Shown: positions 26,579 through 34,798, numbered from the stretch's first letter. The stretch is DNA of 64,000 nt from Microbacterium ureisolvens (GCF_015278315.1 NZ_JADIJE010000002.1:1-64000), one strand, 5' to 3'. Numbers and translations are program-made. Notes: generated from the sequence alone by a model not told the origin.

Positions 26579-27478
26579 TCAGCCGAGGCCGAGCAGTCGT
26601 GCGGCGTTGGCCTTGAGGATGCCGGGCATGACCTCGGGCTTGAACATCCCGGTCCCTGAGCCTGCCGAAGGGTCCGCGTCGCGGAGCCAGCGGTCGGGGG
26701 TGAGGAGCGGGAAGTCGGAGCCGAAGAGCACGCGGTTCTTGAGGTAGGAGTTCGCCGCTCGCACGAGCGACTCGGGGAAGTACTTCGGGCTCCAGCCCGA
26801 CAGGTCGATCCAGGTGTTGTGCTTGTGCGTGGCGACAGACAGGGCCTCGTCCTGCCAGGGCACGGAGGGGTGCGCCATGATGATCTGCAGGTCGGCGAAC
26901 CGGGCGGCGACCGGATCGAGGAGGATCGGGTTCGACAGGCCGAGCAGCAGCCCCCGGCCGCCGGGGAGGCCCGCGCCGATCCCCGTCTGGCCGGTGTGGA
27001 ACAGCGCCACCATGCCCTCGGCCTGCAGCAGCTCGTACAGCGCGAAGTGCGCCTCGTCGGAGGGGTCGAACCCCTGGACCGTCGGGTGGAACTTGAAGCC
27101 GCGCACACCGGCGTCGTCGATGAGGCGGCGGGCGCGGTCGACGGCGTCCGGCCGGCGGGGGTCCACCGACCCGAACGGGATGAGCACGTCGTTGTTGCGT
27201 GCGGCGCCCTCGGCGACCTCTTCGCTCGAGACGGGCGCGTGGCCGAGCTGCGTCTCGGCGTCGACGGTGAAGACGACTGCGGCCATCGACCGCTCGCGGT
27301 AGTACTCGGCCACCGAGTCGAGGTCGGGGCGAGGGCCGTCCGCGCTGAAGTACTTCGACGCGGCGTCGCGCAGGTCGTCGGGCAGCGAAGCGTGACCGTG
27401 TCCGTCGATCTCGATGTGCACGTGGACGTCGATCGCGGTGATCGCGTCGAGGTCGATCGCGGATTCGTAGCGGGTCAT
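26579..27478 (-). CDS. amidohydrolase-family protein (ACMSD/LigJ-like metal hydrolase or decarboxylase)
   Basis: A 299-residue amidohydrolase-2 protein: DVHVHIE near residue 17 is the HxH metal motif, and FKFHPTVQGF, FHTGQTG, MAHPSVPW and LFGSDFPLLTPDRW follow in family order. Relatives include decarboxylases and hydratases of aromatic breakdown. Close to the C-terminus an in-frame stretch reading DPSAGSGTGMF is encoded by a short genomic repeat (26651-26675) and looks inserted. The reaction is not assignable. Confidence 0.8.
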   Translation of the reverse strand: MTRYESAIDLDAITAIDVHVHIEIDGHGHASLPDDLRDAASKYFSADGPRPDLDSVAEYYRERSMAAVVFTVDAETQLGHAPVSSEEVAEGAARNNDVLIPFGSVDPRRPDAVDRARRLIDDAGVRGFKFHPTVQGFDPSDEAHFALYELLQAEGMVALFHTGQTGIGAGLPGGRGLLLGLSNPILLDPVAARFADLQIIMAHPSVPWQDEALSVATHKHNTWIDLSGWSPKYFPESLVRAANSYLKNRVLFGSDFPLLTPDRWLRDADPSAGSGTGMFKPEVMPGILKANAARLLGLG

Positions 27479-27490
27479 GACGTGTCTTTC

Positions 27491-27524
27491 GGTCGTTGAG
27501 CGAGCGAAGCGAGACGAAACGGTC
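27491..27524. repeat. GTCGTTGAGCG...GACGAAAC repeat, copy A
   Basis: GGTCGTTGAGCGAGC followed by GAAGCGAGACGAAACGGTC fills the short gap between the SDR stop and the amidohydrolase start. Related copies lie at 53890, 54666 (inverted) and 54805. Confidence 0.7.
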
Positions 27525-27530
27525 AGCGGG

Positions 27531-28478
27531 TCACGAGCGCTGCAGCTCCTCGGGAAGGGGCGGGAACTTCTCGCCCACAGACTGGAGCGGGCCCGCCGCG
27601 TCGGCGAAGCCGGCGGCGAGGTCCTCGTACGACCAGCCGCCGTCGCTGTACGCGGTCGCCACCGCCTCGGGGTGCGACCACAGCTGCAGCCTGTCGCCGC
27701 CGATGCCGATGGCCTGGCCGGTGACGGCGGCTGCGGCATCCGATGCGAGGAAGGCGATGAGTCCCGCGACGTCGTCCGACGTGCCGAACCCGAGGTCGTG
27801 GCGGAAGAACGTGGGCATGGGCTCGCCCGCCGCGTCGGCCTCGACGGCCGCGGCGAAGTAGGGGACGGTCGCGGTCATCGCGGTCGCGGCGACCGGGATG
27901 ACGGCGTTCGCGGTGATGCCGGCGCGCTTGAGCTCGAGTGCCCACGTGCGCACCATGCCGACGACGCCCGCCTTGGCGGCGGCGTAGTTGGTCTGGCCGA
28001 AGTTGCCGCGCTGACCGGTGGGCGAGCCGATGCAGATGATGCGCCCGGCCACGTCGTTCTCGCGCATCCAGCTGGCGGCCTCGCGCACGCAGGTGAAGGT
28101 GCCGCGCAGGTGGACGTTGACGACGGTGTCGAAGTCGTCGTCGCTCATCTTCCACAGCACCGTGTCGCGCAGCACGCCGGCGTTCGTGACGAGGATGTCG
28201 AGCCGGCCGAAGGTGTCGACGGCGGTCTTCACGAGCTGCTGCGCGGTCTCGGTGGGGCCGACCGGGGCGACGACCGCGACCGCGCGGCCGCCGTCGGACT
28301 CGATCGTGGCGACGGCCTCGGCGGCGGTGGCGTCGTCGACGTCGTTGATCACGACGGCGGCGCCCTGCCGGGCGAGCTCCTGGGCGTAGGCGAGGCCGAG
28401 GCCGCGGCCCGAACCGGTGACGATGGCGACCTTGCCGTCGAGGGGGCGGAGGTCGGGGGAAGCGCCGTCGAGTGACAT
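27531..28478 (-). CDS. short-chain dehydrogenase/reductase
   Basis: A 315-residue classical SDR, first gene of the minus-strand operon. Features are TGSGRGLGLAYAQELA (cofactor glycine motif), LVTNAGVL, the catalytic Ser in IICIGSPTGQRG and YAAAKAG (Tyr/Lys). The C-terminal tail (about residues 255-315) is longer than usual and contains WSYEDLAAGFADAAGP, as in SDRs annotated near MaoC and acyl-CoA genes. It probably oxidises a 3-hydroxyacyl-CoA. GAAGGAG precedes the ATG. Confidence 0.87.
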   Translation of the reverse strand: MSLDGASPDLRPLDGKVAIVTGSGRGLGLAYAQELARQGAAVVINDVDDATAAEAVATIESDGGRAVAVVAPVGPTETAQQLVKTAVDTFGRLDILVTNAGVLRDTVLWKMSDDDFDTVVNVHLRGTFTCVREAASWMRENDVAGRIICIGSPTGQRGNFGQTNYAAAKAGVVGMVRTWALELKRAGITANAVIPVAATAMTATVPYFAAAVEADAAGEPMPTFFRHDLGFGTSDDVAGLIAFLASDAAAAVTGQAIGIGGDRLQLWSHPEAVATAYSDGGWSYEDLAAGFADAAGPLQSVGEKFPPLPEELQRS

Positions 28479-28520
28479 ACGTGAGACTCCTTCGTGTCGG
28501 CATCCATTGAATAGCCAACT

Positions 28521-28566
28521 GTTGAGAAAGTCAATCATTCCGTTCATCCATGAACTGGGCTACGAT
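28521..28566. promoter_or_regulatory. divergent promoter region with two dyads
   Basis: GTTGAGAAAGTCAAT (28521-28535) resembles GTTGAGAAATTCAAC at 3107. GTTCAT-CC-ATGAAC (28542-28555) is a perfect 6-bp dyad. TACGAT (28561-28566) is a -10 box placed seven bases before the MarR start. On the complement TTGACT reads toward the SDR gene. Autoregulation plus control of the SDR operon by the MarR protein is inferred. Confidence 0.55.
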
Positions 28567-28573
28567 CGTGGCC

Positions 28574-29038
28574 ATGCCGAAAGCCGCCGATGCCGTCGCC
28601 CCCGCGGACCTGCGCTCGTCGGCGCTGACCGATGACCTGAGCTTCCTGCTCGCGCGCGCCAACGCGATCGCGCTGGCCGCCGGCAACGCCGCGCTCGCCG
28701 AGCACGGCTTGAAGGCGCGGTCGTACTCGGTGCTGGTCCTCGCGGCGGGCGACGCCCGGCCGTCGCAGCGCGAGCTCGCCGAGTTCCTGCGCCTCGACCC
28801 GAGCCAGGTCGTGAGCCTCGTCGACGAGCTGCAGTCGCGCAAGCTGGTCGAGCGCCGGCCCGACCCCTCGGACCGCCGCGCGAACGTGGTCGTGGCGACC
28901 GACGCCGGGCGCGAGCTCGTCGCGACCGCGCGCGACGCCGCGCGCGCCGCCGAGGAGCGCGTGCACGCCCAGCTGACCGAGGCCGACCGCGAGGCGCTCG
29001 CGACCCTTCTCCGCACGCTCGCCTTCCCCGAGGACTGA
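28574..29038 (+). CDS. MarR-family transcriptional regulator
   Basis: A 154-residue MarR protein (MPKAADAV start). NAALAEHGLKARSYSVLVLA, SQRELAEFLRLDPSQVVSLV and RPDPSDRRANVVVATDAG form the core. The start at 28574 is preferred to 28550 because TACGAT lies exactly seven bases before it, a leaderless arrangement seen repeatedly in this window. It is divergent from the SDR-amidohydrolase-MaoC-ligase operon and is its likely regulator. It is a close paralogue of the MarR protein at 14354. Confidence 0.85.
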   Translation: MPKAADAVAPADLRSSALTDDLSFLLARANAIALAAGNAALAEHGLKARSYSVLVLAAGDARPSQRELAEFLRLDPSQVVSLVDELQSRKLVERRPDPSDRRANVVVATDAGRELVATARDAARAAEERVHAQLTEADREALATLLRTLAFPED

Positions 29039-29119
29039 CGCCGGCGGCCCTCGGGGCACCCGCGCGCGGCGCGCAGGTGGTCTGGTGGAGGCGCGGAGGA
29101 TCGCGCGGACGATGTGCGA

Positions 29120-29146
29120 ACGGATGCCGGGGGCCGCGGCATCCGT
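29120..29146. terminator. GGATGCC-type hairpin between convergent genes
   Basis: ACGGATGCCGG and CCGCGGCATCCGT form an imperfect stem in the gap between the MarR stop and the MFS stop. Its position between convergent genes suggests a bidirectional terminator, though there is no T tract. Confidence 0.6.
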
Positions 29147-29151
29147 CGTCG

Positions 29152-30378
29152 TCAGCGACGTTCGAGGACGAACCTGTCGCGACCGGCGAACACGCCGACC
29201 ACCGTCAGCCCCGCGAGCACGGCGAGGACGAGCGAGAGCGATGCAGCCCAGCCTCCGGTGAGGCTGTGGAGTCCGCCGAAGGCCACCGGCCCGACCGCCG
29301 CGATGACATAACCGACCGATTGTGACATGCCCGACAGGGCTGCCGAGGTGTCGTGGTCGCGGGCGCGCTGCGCCATCAGCGTGAGCGACATGGCGAGGGT
29401 CGCGCCGCCGGTGAGGCCGATGAGTGAGGCCCACACCAGCACCGCATCAGGGGCGACGAGCAGCCCTGCGACGCCGACGATCGCGAGCGACGGGATGAGG
29501 GCCGGCGCCCAGCGCTCGAGCGCGCCGCGGAGGACGAGTGGCAGCAGCAGGCATCCGGCGAGCGAGAACAGCTGGTAGACCATGACGTCGACGCCGGCGA
29601 CGACCTCGGAGCGGCCGATCGACATCGACAGCGGCGCCAGCCACGTCACGAACATGTAGAACATGGATGCCTGGAGCCCCATGTAGACGGCGACCTGCCA
29701 CGCGACGGGATCGGTCCAGATGCCGGTGCGACCACGCGGCGCCGCGGAGCGGTCGTGTGCGCGTGCGGCTCCGCGGTGTGCCCACCACCACGCCGCGATC
29801 GCGAACGGCAGCAGCGCTGCGCCGGTGACGAGGAGCGCGAAGCGCCATCCGGCCGGGTCGCCGCCGATCTCGATGTGCGAGATCGGCACGACGATGCCCG
29901 ACGAGACCGCGCCCATTCCGGCCAGCAGCGCGGTGTAGACCGCCGTCACCGCGGGGATGTGGCGCGAGAACTCGCGCTTGACCACCGCCGGCATCAGCAC
30001 GTTGATGATCGCGATGCCGATGCCGATGATCGCGGTGCCGATCCACAGGCTCGCGACCGGGCCGGGGATCGACCGCACCAGCGTGCCGGCCAGCAGCACC
30101 AGCAGCGACCACAGCAGCACGCGCGGCTGGCCGAAGCGCCGGCTGAGCTCGTGCGCGAGCGGCGAGAACAGCGCCCACGCGACGAGCGGCACCGCCGCCA
30201 GCGCCCCGAGCGCCGTGAGCGACATCCCGGTGTCGGCGCCGATCTGATCCAGCAGCGGCCCGAGCCCCGTGATCGCGGGCCGCATGTTCGCCGCGACGAG
30301 GCACACCGCGGCGAGCAGCATCGCCACGGATGCCCCGCGCGACGGACGCGGCCGCGCGGTCCGCGACGGTGAGGCCAT
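29152..30378 (-). CDS. MFS transporter (CynX/NimT family)
   Basis: A 408-residue transporter with about 12 helices: VAANMRPAITGLGPLLDQIG is the family-typical first helix, then LAHELSRRFGQPR, NVLMPAVVKREF and MSQSVGYVIAAVGPVAFG. The start at 30378 follows TATAGT nine bases upstream on the minus strand. An ATTCCCGTTGAGCGG sequence 44-61 bases upstream resembles the operator before pobA, so it may move 4-hydroxybenzoate or a related acid (inferred). Confidence 0.8.
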   Translation of the reverse strand: MASPSRTARPRPSRGASVAMLLAAVCLVAANMRPAITGLGPLLDQIGADTGMSLTALGALAAVPLVAWALFSPLAHELSRRFGQPRVLLWSLLVLLAGTLVRSIPGPVASLWIGTAIIGIGIAIINVLMPAVVKREFSRHIPAVTAVYTALLAGMGAVSSGIVVPISHIEIGGDPAGWRFALLVTGAALLPFAIAAWWWAHRGAARAHDRSAAPRGRTGIWTDPVAWQVAVYMGLQASMFYMFVTWLAPLSMSIGRSEVVAGVDVMVYQLFSLAGCLLLPLVLRGALERWAPALIPSLAIVGVAGLLVAPDAVLVWASLIGLTGGATLAMSLTLMAQRARDHDTSAALSGMSQSVGYVIAAVGPVAFGGLHSLTGGWAASLSLVLAVLAGLTVVGVFAGRDRFVLERR

Positions 30379-30421
30379 AGGGCTGGGACTATAGCCGACG
30401 CGGCGGCTGCGGCATCCGCTC

Positions 30422-30439
30422 ATTCCCGTTGAGCGGCAG
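30422..30439 (-). promoter_or_regulatory. degenerate copy of the pobA operator before the MFS gene
   Basis: ATTCCCGTTGAGCGGCAG matches ATTCCCGTTGAACGGGAG at 31856 except in the right half. It sits just upstream of the candidate -10 box of the MFS gene. Joint control with pobA is inferred. Confidence 0.4.
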
Positions 30440-30468
30440 TCTTGCCGTGCCGCCCTACCTCTGCGGTG

Positions 30469-30549
30469 CCGAAAGCCTGGCGCGCGACGCGACTCGCCGG
30501 TCGGAGGGCGACGCCGACGGCGTGTCGACGTGACCGGCCAGGTTTTCGG
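30469..30549. repeat. palindromic element with CCGAAAxCCTGGC ends, copy 1
   Basis: CCGAAAGCCTGGC (30469-30481) faces GGCCAGGTTTTCGG (30536-30549). The 81-bp unit lies in the gap between pobA and the MFS gene. A second copy with perfect ends is at 57473-57553. Confidence 0.7.
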
Positions 30550-30598
30550 GACGGGTCCGGGAGGCCGTGCCGACGATGCGGCGAGGCGCCGCGCAGCG

Positions 30599-31783
30599 TC
30601 AGGTGAGGCCCTCCAGCGGCCACCCCGTGTATGCCTCGGCGAGGACGCGGCGGCCGGCCTCGGACTCGACCACGGACTGCAGCTCGCCGAGCTGGCGGAG
30701 GCGATCGAAGTCCGACGCGTCGGGGGCGACGTGGAGCATGTTGGTCATCCACCAGGAGAAGTGCTGCGCCTTCCAGATGCGGTGCAGCGCCTTCTCCGGG
30801 AAGGTCTCGATGAGCCGCGTGTCGTTCTCGAGCAGCAGGGCGCGGAGCGCCCGCTCGAGCACCAGCACGTCGGCGACGGCGAGGTTCATGCCCTTGGCGC
30901 CGGTCGGCGGCACGGTGTGGGCGGCGTCGCCGATGAGCGCGACCCGCCCGCGGAGCAGTTCGTGCGCCACGAAGCTGCGGAAGCGCAGGACATCGCGCTG
31001 GAAGATCGGACCCTCCTTCAGCGTCGTGCCGGGCACGCGCGACTGGAGCTCCTCCCACAGCTGCTCCTCGCTGAGCGCATTCGGGTCGGCCTCGGGGTCG
31101 CACTGGAAGTACATCCGCTGCACCGTGGCGCTGCGCTGGCTGATGAGCGCGAAGCCGTTCGGCGAGTTGCTGTAGATGAGCTCGTCGGCGCTCGGCGGGG
31201 CCTCGCAGAGGATCCCGAACCATGCGAACGGGTACTCGCGGAAGTAGCCGCCGGTGTGCGAACCGGTGACCGCTTCGCGCACGACACTTCGCGACCCGTC
31301 CGAGCCCACCACGAAGTCGGCCTCGATCTCGAGGGGCGAGCCGTCGGCGTCGGTGGCGATCACACGGGGACGATCGGATGCCGCGTCCTCGACCCGCACG
31401 GCCGTCACGCCGAAGCGGAGGTCCTGGCCCTTGTCGAGCCGCACGGCGATGAGGTCCTTCAGGGCTTCGTGCTGCGGGTACAGCCACACGCCCCGGCCGA
31501 CGAGCTCGGCGAAGTCGATGCGGTGGCCCGCCCCGGCGAAGCGGAGCTCGATCCCGTCGTGACGGTTGCCGACGGTGCGCACGCGGCTCGAGGCGCCCGA
31601 CGAGTCGAGCACCTCCACGGTGCCCTGCTCGAGGATGCCGGCGCGGATCGTCGTCTCGATCTCCTCGCGGGAGCGCTGGTCGATCACGACCGACTCGATC
31701 CCGGCGATGCCGAGCAGGTGCGACAGCAGCAGCCCTGCCGGGCCGGCGCCGACGATGGCAACGCGGGTGCGGATCGTTGACAT
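30599..31783 (-). CDS. pobA: 4-hydroxybenzoate 3-monooxygenase
   Basis: A 394-residue FAD monooxygenase, the same length as the well-studied Pseudomonas PobA. Motifs: VAIVGAGPAGLLLSHLL (FAD), RAGILEQGTVEVL, VGSDGSRS, IYSNSPNGFALIS near the active site and LIGDAAHTVPPTGAKGMNLA. It hydroxylates 4-hydroxybenzoate to protocatechuate with NAD(P)H and O2, feeding pcaHG across the way. GAAGGAGACG precedes the start. A perfect palindrome at 31858 is the likely regulatory site. Confidence 0.93.
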   Translation of the reverse strand: MSTIRTRVAIVGAGPAGLLLSHLLGIAGIESVVIDQRSREEIETTIRAGILEQGTVEVLDSSGASSRVRTVGNRHDGIELRFAGAGHRIDFAELVGRGVWLYPQHEALKDLIAVRLDKGQDLRFGVTAVRVEDAASDRPRVIATDADGSPLEIEADFVVGSDGSRSVVREAVTGSHTGGYFREYPFAWFGILCEAPPSADELIYSNSPNGFALISQRSATVQRMYFQCDPEADPNALSEEQLWEELQSRVPGTTLKEGPIFQRDVLRFRSFVAHELLRGRVALIGDAAHTVPPTGAKGMNLAVADVLVLERALRALLLENDTRLIETFPEKALHRIWKAQHFSWWMTNMLHVAPDASDFDRLRQLGELQSVVESEAGRRVLAEAYTGWPLEGLT

Positions 31784-31857
31784 GAGCGTCTCCTTCGACG
31801 TTCGGGAACGGATGCCTCGGCCCAGTGTCACGCCGCCGGCCCTCGGAGCGCTGAGAT

Positions 31858-31872
31858 TCCCGTTGAACGGGA
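31858..31872 (-). promoter_or_regulatory. palindromic operator upstream of pobA
   Basis: TCCCGTT-G-AACGGGA is a perfect dyad 75-89 bases upstream of pobA. It resembles the dyad before pcaH at 33845 in having TCCC/GGGA arms. IclR proteins encoded alongside are the probable binders. Confidence 0.6.
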
Positions 31873-31920
31873 GGACTCTTCCCACCTGGTCGATCGCGTC
31901 CTCGCGTGCCACGTCACAGA

Positions 31921-32014
31921 ATCGGATCCGCGGGTGCGGGGCCTCGGGGGACACGCCGCTCCTGTCGCCGGTGGCCCGGCGTGTCTGTGCCGGCGTCCGT
32001 AGGTGCGGATCCGA
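31921..32014. repeat. nested palindromic element between iclR and pobA
   Basis: ATCGGATCCGC (31921-31931) pairs with GCGGATCCGAT (32004-32014). Inside, GGACACGCCG pairs with CGGCGTGTC around 31949-31986. The 94-bp unit could fold as one long hairpin. It separates the IclR gene stop from the pobA promoter region. Confidence 0.6.
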
Positions 32015-32038
32015 TGTTGCGCGCGCAAGCGGGCCGGG

Positions 32039-32791
32039 TCAGCGGCGGTCGGCGCGCAGCGCCGCCTCGATCCCCGCGGAGGCCTCGCGCAGCGCCTCGA
32101 CCGCGGCATCCGGGTCGCTCTCGCGCGGCAGCACGACCGAGAGCGCGGCCACCACCTCGCCGGCGTCGCGGATCGGCACGGCCACACCGGTCGAGACGGC
32201 CTCGATCGAGCCGGGGGCCACCACCACTCCGGTGCGGCGGACCTCGGCGATCAGGCGGCGCAGGCGTGCGGCATCCGTCACCGTCTCGGGAGCCAGCGCG
32301 CGCAGCGGACCGGCGAGCACGCGCTCGCGCAGGGCCGCCGGGGCGTGGGCGAGCAGCACGAGGCCCGACGACGAGGCGTGCAGCGGCAGGCGGCCGGCGA
32401 TGCGGGTGATGTTCGCGCCGGCATCAGGGTGCGAGAGGCGCTCGAGGAAGAGGGCCTCGTCCTGCTCGAGCACGGCGAGCTGGGTGTGCTCGCGGATGCG
32501 GGCCTGCACGCGCTCCATGTGGGGGAGCGCGGCCTGACGCAGCCGGAGGGCGGTCGAGCCGCGCAGCGCGAGTTCCCACAGGCGCAGGCCGAGGTGCACG
32601 CGCCGGTCCTCGTCGCGCTCGAGCAGGCCGGCGTCGACGAGCTCGTCGACGATCCGGTGCGCCGTGGACGACGGCAGCCCCGCGCGCCGGCCGATCTCGG
32701 ACGCGGACTGCATCGACCGCTCGGCCGTGAAGGTCTCGAGCACCCGCACGATGCGGTCGGTCATCGAGTCGCCGGACGGCGAGTTGGCCAT
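32039..32791 (-). CDS. IclR-family transcriptional regulator
   Basis: A 250-residue IclR protein. The N-terminal winged helix is DRIVRVLETFTAERSMQSAS, GRRAGLPSSTAHRIVDELV. The GAF-like effector domain follows: LRLRQAALPHMERVQARI, ITRIAGRLPLHASSSGLVLL, GVAVPIRDAGEVVAALSVVL. It is upstream of pobA on the same strand and divergent from another IclR gene. It probably controls pobA and/or pca genes in response to an aromatic acid. Confidence 0.87.
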   Translation of the reverse strand: MANSPSGDSMTDRIVRVLETFTAERSMQSASEIGRRAGLPSSTAHRIVDELVDAGLLERDEDRRVHLGLRLWELALRGSTALRLRQAALPHMERVQARIREHTQLAVLEQDEALFLERLSHPDAGANITRIAGRLPLHASSSGLVLLAHAPAALRERVLAGPLRALAPETVTDAARLRRLIAEVRRTGVVVAPGSIEAVSTGVAVPIRDAGEVVAALSVVLPRESDPDAAVEALREASAGIEAALRADRR

Positions 32792-32822
32792 GCGCCCACT
32801 CTCGCACAGCTGCGACCTGCAG

Positions 32823-32897
32823 AACTCCACGCGATCCGGGGCACCGAGGCCCCACGCCGCCGGTTTTCGCCTGCCCCCGCGACGGTTCCGTGGAGTT
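32823..32897. repeat. palindromic element with AACTCCACG / CGTGGAGTT ends, copy 1
   Basis: AACTCCACG (32823-32831) faces CGTGGAGTT (32889-32897). It fills the gap between two divergent IclR genes. Another unit with the same ends and similar length is at 58832-58908, which argues for a dispersed repeat as well as, or instead of, an IclR operator. Confidence 0.65.
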
Positions 32898-32938
32898 ATG
32901 CATGCGGCGTGCGGGTAACGTCGCTCGGGGAGGATCCG

Positions 32939-33697
32939 ATGGCGGACGGCGAGGGCGTGCTCGAGCGCACGCTGCGCGTGCTCGGCTGCTTCACCGACGA
33001 CGAGCCGGCGGTCACCGCGACGACCCTGGCCGCGCGCACCGGGCTGGCGACCTCGACCCTCCACCGGCTGCTCGCGACGCTCGTGGCCGAGGGCCTCCTC
33101 ACCCGCGGTCCCGGCCACACGTACGCGATCGGGCCGCGGCTGTGGGAGCTCGGCGAGCTCTCGCCGCTGTCGCTGCGGCTGCGCGAGGCGGCGCTGCCGC
33201 ACATGGTGAGGCTGTACGAGGCGACCGGCGAGAACGTGCACCTCGCCGTGCTCGACGGCGCGACTCCCGAGACGTCGACCGCCCTCTACGTCGGGCGCCT
33301 CACCGGGCGCCAGTCCATCGCGACCCTCAGCCGCATGGGCGGGCGCGGGCCGCTGCACACGACCGGCGTCGGCAAGGCTCTGCTCGCGACGCGCGACGAG
33401 GGGTGGCTGGCTCAGTACTTCCGCGCGCCGCTCGAGCGCGAGACGGTGAACTCGATCACGACCGAGCAGGAGCTCCGCGCCGACATCGCCCGCACGCGTG
33501 CCCTCGGCTACGCCACCACCCGCGAGGAGATGACGCTCGGGAACGTCTCGGTCGCTGCCGCCCTGCCCCGGGTCGAGGGCCTCCCGCCGAGCGCCCTCGG
33601 CCTCGTCGTGCACCTCGAGCGCGCCGACGAGCGCCGCCTCGGCCCGCTCGTCGTGCAGGCCGCGAAGGACCTCCACCACGACCTCCGGCGCCCCTGA
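32939..33697 (+). CDS. IclR-family transcriptional regulator
   Basis: A 252-residue IclR protein with helix-turn-helix LAARTGLATSTLHRLLATLV and effector domain (LREAALPHMVRLYEATGENV, IATLSRMGGRGPLHTTGVGK, ALGYATTREEMTLGNVSVAA). GGGAGGATCC precedes the ATG. It lies immediately upstream of pcaH in the same direction, with a palindrome (33845) between them, making it a strong candidate regulator of the pca operon. Confidence 0.87.
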   Translation: MADGEGVLERTLRVLGCFTDDEPAVTATTLAARTGLATSTLHRLLATLVAEGLLTRGPGHTYAIGPRLWELGELSPLSLRLREAALPHMVRLYEATGENVHLAVLDGATPETSTALYVGRLTGRQSIATLSRMGGRGPLHTTGVGKALLATRDEGWLAQYFRAPLERETVNSITTEQELRADIARTRALGYATTREEMTLGNVSVAAALPRVEGLPPSALGLVVHLERADERRLGPLVVQAAKDLHHDLRRP

Positions 33698-33705
33698 ACG
33701 AGCGC

Positions 33706-33802
33706 GAGCCCACACGTTCCGTGCGAACCCACCCGCAACGGGCTGCGCGTTCGTGTGGGTTCGGTGCGACGGTGTGGGCTCGGTGCGAAGGTGTGGGCTC
33801 GG
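33706..33802. repeat. GCCCACAC / TGTGGGCTCG repeat cluster
   Basis: Units read GAGCCCACACGTTCC, GCGAACCCACCCGC, TTCGTGTGGGTTCGG, ACGGTGTGGGCTCGG and AAGGTGTGGGCTCGG. They form inverted and direct copies in the 231-base gap before pcaH. Related units occur at 23704-23974. Confidence 0.7.
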
Positions 33803-33817
33803 CGGAGAACAGAGCGA

Positions 33818-33842
33818 CGGATGCCTCGGCCCGCGGCATCCG
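33818..33842. repeat. GGATGCC-type hairpin before the pcaH operator
   Basis: CGGATGCCTCGG and GCGGCATCCG form an imperfect stem directly next to the operator at 33845. It may end read-through from the IclR gene. Confidence 0.6.
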
Positions 33843-33844
33843 CT

Positions 33845-33863
33845 ATTCCCACTGGGTGGGAAT
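33845..33863 (+). promoter_or_regulatory. palindromic operator upstream of the pcaHGBDC operon
   Basis: ATTCCCAC-TGG-GTGGGAAT has perfect 8-bp arms and lies 66-84 bases before the pcaH start. It resembles the pobA dyad at 31858. The pcaH and pobA leaders also share CGTCGAAGGAGAC before their start codons. Binding by an IclR regulator is inferred. Confidence 0.65.
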
Positions 33864-33928
33864 CCGGGAAGAGTCGTTCGCCGGGCAGTGCGACCCTGGG
33901 ACGACCCGAGTCGTCGAAGGAGACCTTG

Positions 33929-34798
33929 ATGAGTGCGACGCAGCCCGATCCCCGGGGCGAAGAGGCGTTCTCGTCGTCGGTGGTGCTGGAGCAGACCGTG
34001 GCGGCACCCGAGTCGCTGCTGGCCTCGCCCGACCAGCTGACGCAGAACGAGATCACGCAGGAGATCGTCGACTACCACGCCGCCGCCGCGCGGCGTGAAG
34101 CGGCCGGCGAGAGGCTCAACATGAGCCTGCACGACTTTCCGCCGTACCGGTCGAGCCTGCTGCGCCACCCGACCAAGAACCCGAAGCTCGTCGACCCCGA
34201 GACGATCGAGCTGTGGTCGCCGGCGTTCGGGCAGCGCGATGTCGCGGCGATCGAGTCCGATCTGACGCTGCAGCACATCGGCGAGCCGCAGGGCGAGCGC
34301 ATGACGGTCGAGGGCCGCGTGCTCGACTCGTGGGGGCGTCCGGTCGCCAACCAGCTCGTCGAGATCTGGCAGGCGAATGCCGCGGGCCGCTACATCCACC
34401 AGCGGGACCAGCATCCGGCCCCGCTCGACCCGAACTTCACCGGGGCCGGCCGTATCGTCACCGACGACGACGGGTTCTACAAGTTCACGACGATCAAGCC
34501 CGGCGCCTATCCGTGGAAGAACCACGTCAACGCGTGGCGTCCCGCGCACATCCACTTCTCGATCTTCGGCACGGGCTTCACCCAGCGCCTCGTGACGCAG
34601 ATGTACTTCCCGGGCGACCCGCTGTTCCCGCTCGACCCGATCTACAACACCATCTGGCGCCAGAAGGACCGCGACCGCCTCATCGGCCAGTACGACCACG
34701 ACCTGTCGGTGCCCGAGTTCTCGATGGGCTACCGCTTCGACATCGTGGTCGACGGCCCCGACGCGACCTGGTTCGAGCCGGAAGAAGGAGAGCACTGA
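33929..34798 (+). CDS. pcaH: protocatechuate 3,4-dioxygenase beta subunit
   Basis: A 289-residue iron(III) dioxygenase subunit that opens protocatechuate to 3-carboxy-cis,cis-muconate with the alpha subunit. Iron-ligand regions are visible: NAAGRYIHQRDQ (Tyr), then GAYPWKN (Tyr) and WRPAHIHFSIFG (two His). The N-terminus is longer than the roughly 240 residues usual for PcaH, with about 40 extra residues before the family start. CGAAGGAGACC precedes the ATG. It is the first of five overlapping pca genes. Confidence 0.94.
   Translation: MSATQPDPRGEEAFSSSVVLEQTVAAPESLLASPDQLTQNEITQEIVDYHAAAARREAAGERLNMSLHDFPPYRSSLLRHPTKNPKLVDPETIELWSPAFGQRDVAAIESDLTLQHIGEPQGERMTVEGRVLDSWGRPVANQLVEIWQANAAGRYIHQRDQHPAPLDPNFTGAGRIVTDDDGFYKFTTIKPGAYPWKNHVNAWRPAHIHFSIFGTGFTQRLVTQMYFPGDPLFPLDPIYNTIWRQKDRDRLIGQYDHDLSVPEFSMGYRFDIVVDGPDATWFEPEEGEH

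Noticed and set aside
32039-34795. A very long minus-strand open frame (over 900 codons) running through an IclR gene, the divergent region and pcaH
   Set aside because: Only its last 250 codons are a gene. The rest is antisense to clear genes and reads as low-complexity Arg/Ala/Gly sequence, as expected for antisense frames in GC-rich DNA.
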